A program made the position numbers and the translations under genes. Shown piece by piece: positions 24,980-34,474 of a stretch of DNA of 60,382 nt. The notes below the pieces were generated by a model. The model was not told where the DNA came from. It was given only the letters and a program-made list of their open reading frames with translations, and did not search any database. The stretch lies in contig AJFK01000005.1 in assembly GCA_000467715.1 (NCBI GenBank), positions 1 through 60,382 of the forward strand. Reading direction: 5' to 3'. Position 1 is the stretch's first letter. Each line of letters opens with the position of its first letter. The stretch is from Hysterium pulicare CBS 123377 (lineage: Eukaryota > Ascomycota > Dothideomycetes > Hysteriales > Hysteriaceae).

Positions 24980-25857
24980 ATGACATTTTCCCAAGGCGGT
25001 CGTCGACGATGCGCTGTCGAGGGAGCCATTCATCCCAGTCCCTGGCATTTTGAACCTGCGAGATCTTGGTGTCCATGCATAACCTCACCTCCGCCGTGGT
25101 CTTGTATTCCGCTCTGGGAGCATTTTTGGGCTTCTTGATGAAAGCAAAGACCTCCTAGCGAAGAAGCTTAGTATCAACCTTCTAGTGGATTTGAGATGTA
25201 GCTCAGAGACTGCCAGGGCTCCTGAACTAGTGGTGGAGGGGGTTAAGAATGTCGGGATTCAAAGCTCTCAAACCCCCGACCACTTGATCTGGCCGATTTC
25301 ACAGGCCACGATGGGAAGAACGGCTATGTGAAGGTTTATCGGGAGATCTTGGAGATTCATCAGCCGAATATCAAGCTGTGTTAGAACATTTGAGAGATTA
25401 TGGGGGGCCGGTTCTTTTTCATCGTACTGATAAGGTTGATCCTGTCCATATCATTCATGTCGTCCATGTTTTCCGAACTATTTCTATCCCGACATGTCCC
25501 CAGTGGACATATAAATGACCATAACCCTCAGCCGGAAAAGACCGCACGGGGTGATGGCGGCAGTCATTATGGGTCTCGTAGGATGCCCGTCCAGTGTGAT
25601 CGCGTACGACTGTGCCCTTTCTCGCATTGGAAACGACCCACACCGAGAGGCTCTCTCCGGTATATTGCTGCAGAGGAGAAAGGACTGGACAAAAGATACC
25701 CCGGAATGGACGAGTTCTCTCAAATCAAGGCGGATGTCATGTTAGCGGTGATGGCAATGGCCGACCAAAAATGTGGCGGTATAGAAAGTGATGTGAAGAA
25801 CAGTCTTGGTTCTCTGATGAGGATATCAGGAGCGTATTGATGAAGGGGATGGAGTGA
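24980..25857 (+). pseudogene. Decayed tyrosine/dual-specificity phosphatase (Y_phosphatase3 family)
   Basis: Reading frame by frame, the order of family motifs is preserved but not in one frame: PVPGILNLRDLG (25035-25070), GLVFRSGSIFGLLDE (25098-25142), VDLRCSSET (25185 on), TGHDGKNGYVKVYREIL (about 25296-25350), HLRDYGGPVLFH (to 25422), GKDRTG (25534-25551), GVMAAVIMGLVG, ADVMLAVM with KCGGIE, and SDEDIRSVLMKGME with a stop at 25855. Damage seen: an in-frame TAA at 25080, at least five register changes (about 25255-25285, 25374, 25549, 25660-25690 and 25811), the catalytic Cys codon now CGT (Arg) at 25423, and the intron donor at 25430 reading ATAAGG while its acceptor at 25530-25531 is intact. 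Intact relatives are putative phosphotyrosine/dual-specificity phosphatases of bacteria and fungi. No repaired product is implied. Confidence 0.8.
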
Positions 25858-26245
25858 AGCATGTATTCGTAGGTATTCTTCATCTTGCGATTACTTATGT
25901 GATACGGAACCATCTCCGTGACTGTGAAGCTCCCACAGCCAAATTGACGTGTGCACCTCTGCAACAATGTGTTGGCTATCGATGACAGGGCGATATGCCG
26001 CCAACTGACAACTGGGATAACGAAGACAGCGGTTAACACATCCAATTTGTTCACATCACTATGTTCCTTGCTTCTTCCCGTGTCCATGCGAGGTTGTGGC
26101 GCGCCTGCAAATCCCAGCCTCATCCTTTTCGCATCCCAGCTTGCCAGCCACCTTCCGCTTGAGCAAGCAAAACTTCAACATTTCGCTGCCCGATGAAGTC
26201 ACACAGTAGCTCTCCCCCTTCCTACCTAGCAACCACCGAATTCCA
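25858..26245 (+). promoter_or_regulatory. Upstream region of the Cys-rich surface protein gene
   Basis: A 388-bp gap between the pseudogene and the next start codon, presumably the promoter and 5' leader. No TATA box or factor site could be named with confidence. Confidence 0.35.
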
Positions 26246-27850
26246 ATGCGACCGCCCACCAGCCTCCTTGCCCTCCCTCCCAGCGTTCTCCTCCTCCTTT
26301 GCATCTCGCCCTTGCCGGTGACCTCCGAGCAATCATGGCCGCACAATTTACCCAGACACATGAAGTACTTCCCTGAGGAAGAGGTATATGTGAAGAGGAG
26401 CTTGAGTATACGGGATCGTTTGCAGCGAGAGATTCCTGTGGGTGTGAAGAAAATGAGTACGGATGAGGGAGAGATGTTCCTCTTCGACAACTGGATATTT
26501 GAAGGAGACACCGAGGAAAATGTTGGAACTGGAATCCCCGCGAGCTTGGAAAATAGCACTCGGGCAAAGGAAGGCAGGCTGCACTCAGCTGATTTGGCGG
26601 AACACGCCAATTCTTCTCTCGCCTTGCCCGCCTTTTCTCCATTGCGTCCACATTCGGAAGTGAAGTTTGATGGCCCCCAGCTGCGCGTTGCTCAGCGGGA
26701 TATTTTGATGAACCGTGGGTTCAAATGCCCGGACGGAACAAGTGATTGCTCCTCAATCGGGCAATCTAACAGCTGCTGCTCCACCTCAGATACTTGTATT
26801 AGTATTACCGATACCGGTTTCGGAACAGTGGGCTGCTGTCCAAAGGGTCAAAATTGTGCTGGCCAAATCTCCTGTGATACCGCCAATGGTTATACTAGCT
26901 GCCCGAATAGCCCCAATGGAGGTTGCTGTCTACCTGGGTATACCTGCTTAGACGTTGGTTGTAAGTATACCATCTATAGCGCCGTAGACTCGACATTAAT
27001 AGACTTTTTCAGGTGTCATCTCCGGCACATCCACTGCTATAATAGTACCCCAGCCGACTTCGAGAACCATTGCGAGTTCCTTCACCTCAATAACGTCATC
27101 CTCCTCCACAGCAATCGTCGTGGTGCCGACTACGCCAAGCTCCTCGTCAACCTACACGTGCAGCACTGGCTGGTTCTCTTGCCCGGCTAGTCTTGGAGGA
27201 GGATGTTGCCAAACAGGTCTGCAGTGTGCCTCAGGAGCGGCATGTACAGGAGGATCAAGCGCAACTGCTTCTAACAGTGTCACTCCGTCCGCCCCGGTCC
27301 GACCAACAAGCATCAATTCTAATTCGGACGTTACCACTACGTCTGCTTCAGTCTCCAATTCTCTGTCGCTATGTCCTACTGGCTTCTACGTATGTAGTGC
27401 CTATTATCCTAGTGGATGTTGTAGGGTTGGCCGAGACTGCCACACGACAGGCTCCTGCATTCCGACAGCAAGTATCAGCGTCGTGGTTAGTGATGGTGTT
27501 ACAATTGTTGCTCCCACGGGGGCATCATTTGCCACGACTGCGGCAGGTCAGAGTGGTTCATGCCCTAGTGGTTGGTATAGTTGTGCTGCCAGCTTAGGGG
27601 GTAATTGCTGTCTCAAGTAAGTAAACCTCGAGAGTAAAGCACGCTTCAAGATCCTAAATATAAAATACTTACTAATACTCTTCCTTTCAGTGGTTACGCT
27701 TGCGGCCAGCAATGCACGGCTACTATTTCAGGGCACACACAAGTAGCTGGAAAGGTCGCTCCAAGTACCGGCAACTCCATCGAAATACTTTACGTATGGT
27801 CTCTTATTCTCGGCGGGATCGTAGTCGGAATTGGAATGGTGATGCTATGA
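26246..27850 (+). CDS. Secreted, membrane/GPI-anchored protein with repeated Cys-rich modules
   Basis: Three exons are inferred (26246-26960, 27013-27616, 27691-27850), giving 492 residues. Residues 1-27 form a signal peptide. A pro-like segment follows to about 155. Then come cysteine modules of the pattern CPxG-x-C, spacer, GxCC, xxGxxC: two adjoining modules at about 158-239, then single ones near 288-320, 356-390 and 420-460, separated by Ser/Thr-rich linkers likely to be O-mannosylated. The end is a hydrophobic helix (about 468-492) with no basic tail, fitting a GPI signal or tail anchor. It resembles uncharacterised fungal surface proteins and I cannot name the family. It converges on the prolyl 4-hydroxylase-like gene with only 42 bp between stops, so it is a candidate partner or substrate by position alone. 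Confidence 0.8.
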
Positions 27851-27892
27851 TTTTTAAAGAAGTTTCATTACTAAGGGATATACCATTATTGT

Positions 27893-28729
27893 CTACAAGT
27901 CAAGGTGATCGCTCCTATACTGCGCATGAAGTGGTTTCTGTCTTGTCCAAATATTCATTCCAAGCTTCGTCCCATTCGTCACAGGTAGCCCAGCATGCAA
28001 TGTCGCTCTATCTCCTCTCCCATCTTTATGCAAATTCCGCCAGTACACAGCATTTCTCGGAATAGGCCTGAAAGTCACGCCTGCATCCCACTCTTCGTCA
28101 CAATTTACATATTCGCACCACCGTTCATCTTTCGGAGCATCGAGCAGTGGAAAGTTGGTTCCACCTCCAATAATATCGCTTGCCGCAATGTAAACGAAGA
28201 AAGACGATTGCCTGTTACCTCCAAATTCGGGGGTCGTTTGCGAAGTTGCTTCGAACCAGTCCGTATGTGTGTGGTACTTCTCCCCCAGCTCGTAATGCAC
28301 AAGCTGAAGTGGTTCGAGATGTGTGCGGGGGATGTCGTAGCCCTGGAATGCGAGGGCCCGGTTCTCGATACAGGCAACCACCGGGTCGCTTGCTAGACTC
28401 GTTGACCGAGAGGTTCGGGTCGTTGCATCTCTTTGGTTTCCGTGCTCGTCTGCGATTATGGAGCGGGAGAATCGACCTGAGCTATGGAGACGTTAATGCG
28501 GGAGGTATTTAGTGAGTGGGCCACAGTAATGAGGTACTTACGTGATCTTTTGAAGATGCTCTGCTTCCTTAGTCGTGATGAAATCCGGTATATAAACCAC
28601 CAGCGGATCTTGAGAGAAGACTTGGACATTGTAGAGATGGTCAGGACAAGAATATTCGCTTGTTGCTAACACACACTTCAGGAGAGGAAAGGTCAAGGCC
28701 AAGGCAGAAGTAATTATTTTCAAGAACAT
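27893..28729 (-). CDS. Secretory-pathway prolyl 4-hydroxylase-like 2-oxoglutarate/Fe(II) oxygenase
   Basis: P4Hc-type dioxygenase predicted to hydroxylate prolines using 2-oxoglutarate, O2 and Fe(II). Two exons are inferred (28729-28542 and 28481-27893), giving 258 residues. An N-terminal signal peptide (MFLKIITSALALTFPLLKCVLA) places it in the ER lumen or outside the cell. The core starts with YIPDFITTKEAEHL, continues with IENRALAFQG, and carries the iron facial triad His135-x-Asp137 (HTHTDWF) and His225, with Lys235 in the GTKLGMNIWTRQ strand positioned to bind the 2-oxoglutarate carboxylate. GGGTNFP is the usual turn. All catalytic residues are present, so it should be active. It diverges from the RDEL PDI-like gene across 311 bp. 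Animal collagen P4H pairs such a domain with PDI. Confidence 0.9.
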
Positions 28730-29040
28730 TTTTTAAGCTGCTTAATCAAATTTCTTAAATGTTTTTAGAATTCTCAAGGCTCTATAGACTTGATTCTGAG
28801 GTTTTACATTTTAAAGGTCGCTGGGCTTTCGACCTCACCAACGCCTCAGGCATTAATGAAACCAACACCGTTTCATGATGGTGTTTGCATCAACCTTCAA
28901 ACGAATGTGCCTGACGTCGGTAGGGATGATATGCGGGTTGTTGAAGATCTTCTTATTGGAAGATTTCCGTCATTCTTGATTTATCCTAAAATATTAAACG
29001 GATGTGTCCTGCGCAACGCACTTTCAGATAATAGACCACC
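28730..29040. promoter_or_regulatory. Shared 311-bp divergent promoter, P4H-like / PDI-like
   Basis: The only DNA between two divergent ER-lumenal protein genes. It is AT-rich near the hydroxylase start. Its small size makes co-regulation likely (inference). No unfolded-protein-response element was identified with confidence. Confidence 0.5.
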
Positions 29041-30245
29041 ATGACACTTATTCCAGTGGTTCTTTTATTTCTATTCTTCTTCGCTTCGGCTTTTTTGATC
29101 CAAGATGTCACTAGGGATGACTTTAAAAAACTCCTTCGCAATGAAAAGACTGTATTAACAGCGTGTGCGTCTCTGGTTCCACCCAAACCCATTACTTCAG
29201 TCGACTTCTAACCTCATACCAAACAGTCACTTCGAAATCCTCGGACTGCTGTACGGAATTCAACACCGACTTCTCGCTCGCGGCATCCAAAATCAAACCT
29301 CCCCTCGTCACAATCGATTGCGCCTTAGAAACGGAACTTTGTCGCGAACACGATGTCAATTCATTCCCAGCGGTGCGCCTGTTCCAAGGAAATACTTCGA
29401 ATAGATATAGAGGGCCGAGAACGGTTCCAGCCATCGTGTCGTATATGACAAGGAACCAGCTTCCACCAGTCACGTATATTCAAGCGGAAGAGATGGAAGG
29501 ATTCAGAAATGTTGATGATGTGGTAGTTATTGCTTACCTAGACGGAGAGGATAGAGAGCTTGCCGAGACTTTTGAAGTCGTGGCGGAGAGACATCATCGG
29601 GATCTAGTATTTGGGATCTCGACAGATCCCAAAGTGGCAGACAAAGATAGCATAGCAGTTCCGGCGATTGGATGCTATAAGAGTGGCGTAGATGGAGATA
29701 ATCGAGTTATGCATGGGAGGTTTGAACAGGAGACCATGGAGAACTTTCTGGAAATGGTAGTGCCGCCTTTCATTGAACAGTTTAACGAGAAGAATATGGA
29801 GGCTTTCTTGAGTGTGAGTTCAACTTCTACCTCCGTATGACGATTTGGTCTCGGGCGCAGTGCTGAGTGAGTACTGATACCTGAACAGTCGGGCAAACTC
29901 CTGTCCTACATATTTGTCGAAACGGCAATTCAGCGCAAGAAAATGCGTCTTGAACTGACGCCGGTGGCCAAGAAATTCCAACAATACGTCACATTCGCCG
30001 TTGTCGATGCTAAGGAATACAAACCTATGGCCGTGAATATGGGGTTGCATGGGGACACCTTTCCGGCTTTTGTAGTGCATAATATGAGGAACGACCAAGT
30101 GTTTTCGTTTGGAATGGGTAGCAAGATTGCGCAGGCGAAAGTGGATGAATTGCTGTTGGCTGTTCTGAAGGGAGAAGCGGTGCCGGGAGTTCAAGAGGGG
30201 GATGAAGAGGAAAAGAATGATGGCAGGGAGCGCGATGAACTATAA
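29041..30245 (+). CDS. ER-resident PDI-like protein with degenerate active site (RDEL end)
   Basis: Three exons are inferred (29041-29164, 29227-29813, 29889-30245), giving 355 residues. Signal peptide is about residues 1-18. Residues 20-125 are a thioredoxin fold with the cis-proline loop (NSFPAV, Pro89). The CGHC redox site aligns to Ser47-Asp48-Cys49-Cys50, so the attacking cysteine is replaced by serine. Two further thioredoxin-like domains follow (about 128-235 and 240-330, b and b' like), with no second catalytic domain. An acidic tail ends in Arg-Asp-Glu-Leu, an HDEL-class retrieval signal. Family knowledge predicts a chaperone or scaffold role rather than disulfide exchange. The divergent hydroxylase neighbour suggests a role as its beta-like partner (inference). 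Confidence 0.87.
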
Positions 30246-30603
30246 TGCGAAAAGCACACGGTGCTTGGGATGCATGGTTCCAACCAACACATGCATCAAA
30301 TTCCTGATCTGTTCCAAGTGCATTGTAGACCACTCACATTAATTTACAAGCTATCACAGCAACGATCAGGCACCAAGGCACCAAGGCACCAAGGCACCAA
30401 GGCATTCACATCCAGCGTGCTTACTTAAGCAGACCGCGGGGAAATGCTTAGCGCATTGGCCGTGCACCCTGGAGGAAGAAAAAAAGGTTGAGGCTCTGGG
30501 AATTCCACCAAAACAGGTCCACTTGATCGATGAATTGTTTCTTTAACATGGGCTGCGCACACTGAGCACTGCAAGCCCTACAAGCCTCGATCGACAAAAG
30601 ACC
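30246..30603. promoter_or_regulatory. Intergenic with 8-bp minisatellite, MPP10 promoter
   Basis: Holds the 3' flank of the PDI-like gene, a short tandem repeat at 30369-30404 and the MPP10 upstream region. No other feature is seen. Confidence 0.4.
30369..30404. repeat. Tandem repeat, 8-bp unit GGCACCAA, 4.5 copies
   Basis: A perfect array of the unit GGCACCAA, four and a half times, about 200 bp upstream of the MPP10 start codon. Probably replication slippage; copy number may vary between strains. Confidence 0.85.
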
Positions 30604-32835
30604 ATGGCTCCACTGTCTTTCTCGCCGACCACCTCGATATCTTCCCATACACTGTCTGCGCAATCCGCTCAGCCTCCAGTCATGGATCTACATGTCTCTT
30701 CCACGCCTGCTCTCATATCGAGTCTCTCCACCGCCCCTCATGCTTTCCTTCAGCCTCCCCGAAATCTACATACCGCGGCCTTAGCGCTTGCGAAGCAATA
30801 CCTCGATCCATTAGCGGCGGGCGTCAGCGAAGTGCAGATACAGCGCCAGAAAGAGAATAGAAAAAAGCGAAAGAGGGGCGAGTGTGATACTGGAGATCAA
30901 CAGGTTTTACACTTGAGAAAATTACATCTGGAGGGCTTTGGCGTCAATCAGATTTGGGAGCAGGCTAGGAGGGTTTTAGATGCTGCATGCGAGGAAGTAG
31001 AGCATGCACTTCCACTGGCTCAAAACAACCATATCCAAAGGACCAAAGACGTTATCCTGGATGGTGCCGAAGATGATTCTGTCCTCTCAGACAGAGACGA
31101 ACTGGAAGCGAGCAGCCCTGAAAGTCTGGGGGAGGAAGGTGTTGATTGGGAGTACGATGGGGAGGATATGTCCGAAGATGAAGACGCAGCTAATGAGCAA
31201 GAAGAGATGAACGGTATCTCGGGAGAAGATGTCATTTCCAGCGAGCAGAGTATTGACCTGGAAGGCCCACAGTTCAACGACTCGGACGCTCTGTCAGAAG
31301 AAGGCCTAGCTGAGACTTTTGTTCCCGATCCGAATGGTCTCAATGATGGATTTTTCTCAATTGACGATTTCAATAAGCAATCTGAATTTCTAGAACAACA
31401 GGATACAAGAGGCGAACCTGAGGCGAGTGACGACGAGGACATCGACTGGGAGGTAGATCCAATGGCACCCGGGCATGGAGTATCTGCGTTTGATGGTCAG
31501 CAGGACGAATCCGATGAAGGTGGTGAAGGCGAAGATGCCGGTCCGACCTTTGGTAACGCTGATTTGAACGCCCCTGAAGGCGACAGCGAGGATGAAGAGC
31601 CCTTGGAAGAAGCTGAAATGGACGATCTGGGGGATACGTCTAATGCCAACAACGTCATGTACGCGGATTTCTTTGCGCCTCCCGCTCGCAAAGCAAGCAA
31701 AAACAAAAAGAAGCGAGGGCGACCGAATCCACACAACTTTCCCTCTGCATCCGATCCGCAGAACACCACCCATGCCGCAGATGAAGATGACATTGAACGT
31801 ACGATGTCTGCTGTTCACCGAGACCTTTTCGAGGACTCGGATGATGGAAATTCCGACGGCGATCTTACCGATCTTGACCCTTCTGACCCTAAGTCTCGTC
31901 GTTCAACGCATGAACGTCGTCAAGCCAAGTTGGCTGAAGAGATTCGCCGCCTTGAAGCGGCCAACGTTGCGAAACGTGAATGGACTCTGTCTGGCGAAGC
32001 GCGCGCAGCTGATCGCCCGCTCAACTCACTTCTGGAAGAGGATCTGGACTTTGAACGTACAGGAAAGCCTATCCCCGTTATCACTGCTGAAGTCAGTGAG
32101 GACATTGAAGCACTTATCAAAAGACGTGTTTTGGCAGGTGAATTTGATGAAGTCAGAAGGCGACGTCCCGATGACCTTGTCACAGGACCAAAAGTCAGAA
32201 GAGGCCAATTCGAGCTCGATGATACCAAACCTGGCAAAGGCCTTGCCGACATTTATGAAGAAGAGCATTTACGTAACACCGATCCCAACTTTGTTGATGC
32301 CAAAGACGAGAAGCTAAGAAAGGAGCATACGGATATCGAGGCGCTTTGGAAGAGTGTCTCCAGGAAATTGGACGCCTTGAGCTCTTGGCATTACAAACCA
32401 AAGCCGGCGGCCCCCAACTTGGAAGTTAGGGTTGATGCACCTGCAATTGAGATGGAAGACGCAAGACCTACCGCAGGCGGTGAAGTTGCTGGCGCAAGTA
32501 TGTTGGCGCCCCAGGAAGTGTACAAACCCGGAGAGCAGCGAAACAAAGAGGAGATCACGACGAAGTCTGGCATGCCTGTTGCACGGGAAGAGATGACGAG
32601 AGAACAGAAGCTGAGGAGGAGGAGAAGAGAGAAGGAGAGAATCAAGAAGGCCGGTCTTAACGAGCCCACTAATGTAAACGGCGCGGGTAACAAGGCGAAG
32701 GAGAAGAAGCAGATGCTTGGGGATCTAAAGAAGGGCGGCGTGAAAGTCATCGGGAAGAAAGGCGAGGTCACAGATGTGGAGGGTAAGCAGGTTAAGGACA
32801 GGAGTAAAGTTGGTGGCGGGAGCTTCAAGCTTTGA
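30604..32835 (+). CDS. MPP10: U3 snoRNP protein Mpp10
   Basis: A nucleolar component of the SSU processome, where Mpp10 with Imp3 and Imp4 guides U3 snoRNA to pre-18S rRNA. A single uninterrupted frame of 743 residues. Residues 60-120 carry the N-terminal helical region. Residues 150-345 are highly acidic with repeated DW-D/E motifs (VDWEYDGEDMSEDED, DIDWEVDP) typical of Mpp10. MYADFFAPP near residue 350 and the conserved C-terminal core (FERTGKPIPVITAE, DIEALIKRRVLAGEFDEV, LADIYEEEHL, LDALSSWHYKPKP) are diagnostic. A basic coiled segment (REQKLRRRRREKERIKKA) lies near the end. The ATG at 30604 has a good purine context and is the first in frame. It converges on EFM6 with 208 bp between stops. 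Confidence 0.94.
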   Translation: MAPLSFSPTTSISSHTLSAQSAQPPVMDLHVSSTPALISSLSTAPHAFLQPPRNLHTAALALAKQYLDPLAAGVSEVQIQRQKENRKKRKRGECDTGDQQVLHLRKLHLEGFGVNQIWEQARRVLDAACEEVEHALPLAQNNHIQRTKDVILDGAEDDSVLSDRDELEASSPESLGEEGVDWEYDGEDMSEDEDAANEQEEMNGISGEDVISSEQSIDLEGPQFNDSDALSEEGLAETFVPDPNGLNDGFFSIDDFNKQSEFLEQQDTRGEPEASDDEDIDWEVDPMAPGHGVSAFDGQQDESDEGGEGEDAGPTFGNADLNAPEGDSEDEEPLEEAEMDDLGDTSNANNVMYADFFAPPARKASKNKKKRGRPNPHNFPSASDPQNTTHAADEDDIERTMSAVHRDLFEDSDDGNSDGDLTDLDPSDPKSRRSTHERRQAKLAEEIRRLEAANVAKREWTLSGEARAADRPLNSLLEEDLDFERTGKPIPVITAEVSEDIEALIKRRVLAGEFDEVRRRRPDDLVTGPKVRRGQFELDDTKPGKGLADIYEEEHLRNTDPNFVDAKDEKLRKEHTDIEALWKSVSRKLDALSSWHYKPKPAAPNLEVRVDAPAIEMEDARPTAGGEVAGASMLAPQEVYKPGEQRNKEEITTKSGMPVAREEMTREQKLRRRRREKERIKKAGLNEPTNVNGAGNKAKEKKQMLGDLKKGGVKVIGKKGEVTDVEGKQVKDRSKVGGGSFKL

Positions 32836-33043
32836 CTTGTTTCCAAGCAGGAGTATGTAACGTGCATCGAAATGTACATGGTGCACCACACCGTATATGG
32901 AGACTCCATAAGTGCATATCATAGTATGATACAAGTTGATGATATACCAGTTCATTTTGCATTAGAACAAAGCCATCTTTTCTTGGTGATCTTGTACCTG
33001 TCTAGTGTAAGCAGGAGGATAACGAGCAAACTAGTCATATATC

Positions 33044-33815
33044 TTACAGGTATAGATTCTCGCGCTCGTAAACCCCCTTGTCAGGGTCGTCATCAACCTC
33101 CTTGACATCAAACATCTTTCGCACCGTCTTCATGAATTGCAAATCGGCCCGTCTCCGCTTCTTGAAAGAGAAGTAGCACACCGTCTTCTCTCCAATGAGA
33201 TCTTCCAAAGTCTTCTGTAACAATGGGAAAGCAGGTTCAAGGTACACGCAGTCTGCAGCGAGAATGATATCCGGATGCGAGGGGATTTCTCTGGGAACGG
33301 GCTCTCCCCAATCGTATATCGCGGCTTTGACTTTGGGTTGAAGGTCATTGAGAGCGATGTTTTGTTCCATGAGATCAAACATTGGTTGCTGATCTGTGAT
33401 AAGAAGAGGCTTCTCAATTCCGCACCCAAGTGCTACGGCTAGTCTATGCGTTTTTCAGCATCAACATCGCCCAAAGTCGATGCGTTTCTTACCCAACAAG
33501 GCCACCACCCGCTCCCAGCTCAACGCTGAATAACCAGTCAGCGAATTCGAAACCAGGAGAGCATGAAATAGAGCATACAAACATCGAACTATTCGCTACG
33601 TCGCTTCTGTGTTTCCGGAGCATGTATTTCGAGAGCACCATTCCAGCAGGCCATAGCTGTCCACCGCATCCCTGCTTCAAGTCTTCTTGCAGCTTCAGCG
33701 GAGTCGCAAGAAGGCCATCAAAGTCCACAGATGATACGCTTGCAGCCTTATGTACTGGAGATTGGACGAAATCCTCGCCGAAGCCGAAGATGCCGCAATT
33801 TTCTTCTTCGTCCAT
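33044..33815 (-). CDS. EFM6: EFM6-type protein-lysine methyltransferase (METTL21 family)
   Basis: S-adenosylmethionine-dependent class I methyltransferase. Yeast Efm6 methylates eEF1A on a lysine. Three exons are inferred (33815-33583, 33525-33493, 33443-33044), giving 221 residues. Motif I reads VELGAGGGLVGLAVALGC, its second half reached only after splicing the 33-nt exon 2. LLITDQQPMFDLMEQNIALND is the acidic adenosine-binding loop. ILAADCVYLEPAFPLL is the post-II motif (DxxYxxE) typical of lysine methyltransferases of this group, followed by FSFKKRRRADLQF. The N-terminal QGCGGQLWPAGMVLSKYM is also typical. Both introns (57 and 49 nt) have GT-AG ends and keep the frame. Efm6 substrate specificity is inferred by similarity. 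Confidence 0.88.
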
Positions 33816-33964
33816 CTTGGGTTATCCGTGGGTGGTTGGCGGTTCGAACTTGGTGAGGTACGCGACGCACGACCCTTTTTCGGAAGACCAAGGGGGCTTG
33901 GTTCATGACAACTTCTACAGTGCGGACATCTCACACCATCGCATGTGGATTCTCCTATCGTACA
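33816..33964. promoter_or_regulatory. Compact divergent promoter, EFM6 / GNAT
   Basis: Only 149 bp separate the two chosen start codons (89 bp if the acetyltransferase starts at the in-frame ATG at 33905). The genes very likely share promoter elements. No motif was assigned. Confidence 0.5.
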
Positions 33965-34474
33965 ATGTCTCGAACGGAACCGTGTCCCCGCATCGAGCCT
34001 GGCGGGTTATATCTTAAACATCTAAGCTCGTGCTCCGTGTCAGACCAGCAAAACCTCCTCAGTACAATCAAAAGGATCGAGAAGAAAACTTTCCCCTCAA
34101 ACGAAGCTTTTGATTTCGACTCCGAACTCAAGAAAAAGAACACCAGCTCCATTGTAGCTGTGAGAGAAACCGAAACTTCCGTCGAACTAATTGCTTATCT
34201 AGTTTACCTTCGGATGAAACGGCTGACTATGCTGCATAAAATATGCGTCGTTGGAGACCAGAGGCAAAAGGGCATTGGAAAGGGGATGATTCAACATCTG
34301 AAGGCCCGATTGGAAAGGGGTGGTTGTGACTGTATCCAGTTATGGGTTGATGAGAATCGTGAAGCAGCACGAGCGTTGTACGAGTCTTGCAACTTCAAGC
34401 AAGTAGATCGCTGTGCGGACTATTATGGACCGGGACGAACGGGATTGAAAATGGAACTACGACTTGTTCAATGA
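33965..34474 (+). CDS. GNAT-family N-acetyltransferase
   Basis: Single-exon protein of 169 residues with a GNAT fold. Beta strands precede the acetyl-CoA-binding motif A, KICVVGDQRQKGIGKGMIQHL, where Q-R-Q-K-G-I-G-K fits the pyrophosphate loop consensus. Motif B follows as IQLWVDENREAARALYESCNFKQV. The N-terminal part (LLSTIKRIEKKTFPSNEAFDF) resembles small fungal GNATs of unknown substrate, possibly N-terminal or polyamine acetyltransferases. I chose the ATG at 33965 because MSRTEPCPRIEPGG starts close to the fold. An in-frame ATG at 33905 would add 20 residues. Divergent from EFM6. Confidence 0.8.
   Translation: MSRTEPCPRIEPGGLYLKHLSSCSVSDQQNLLSTIKRIEKKTFPSNEAFDFDSELKKKNTSSIVAVRETETSVELIAYLVYLRMKRLTMLHKICVVGDQRQKGIGKGMIQHLKARLERGGCDCIQLWVDENREAARALYESCNFKQVDRCADYYGPGRTGLKMELRLVQ

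Noticed and set aside
25400-25840. A 146-residue plus-strand open frame taken as an intact gene
   Set aside because: It crosses the proposed intron and several register changes of the phosphatase pseudogene; only its C-terminal part is in the family's register.
26704-26732. GGGTTCAAATGCCC resembling a tRNA B box
   Set aside because: It lies inside the Cys-rich protein coding exon with no matching A box or acceptor stem. No tRNA was found elsewhere in the window.
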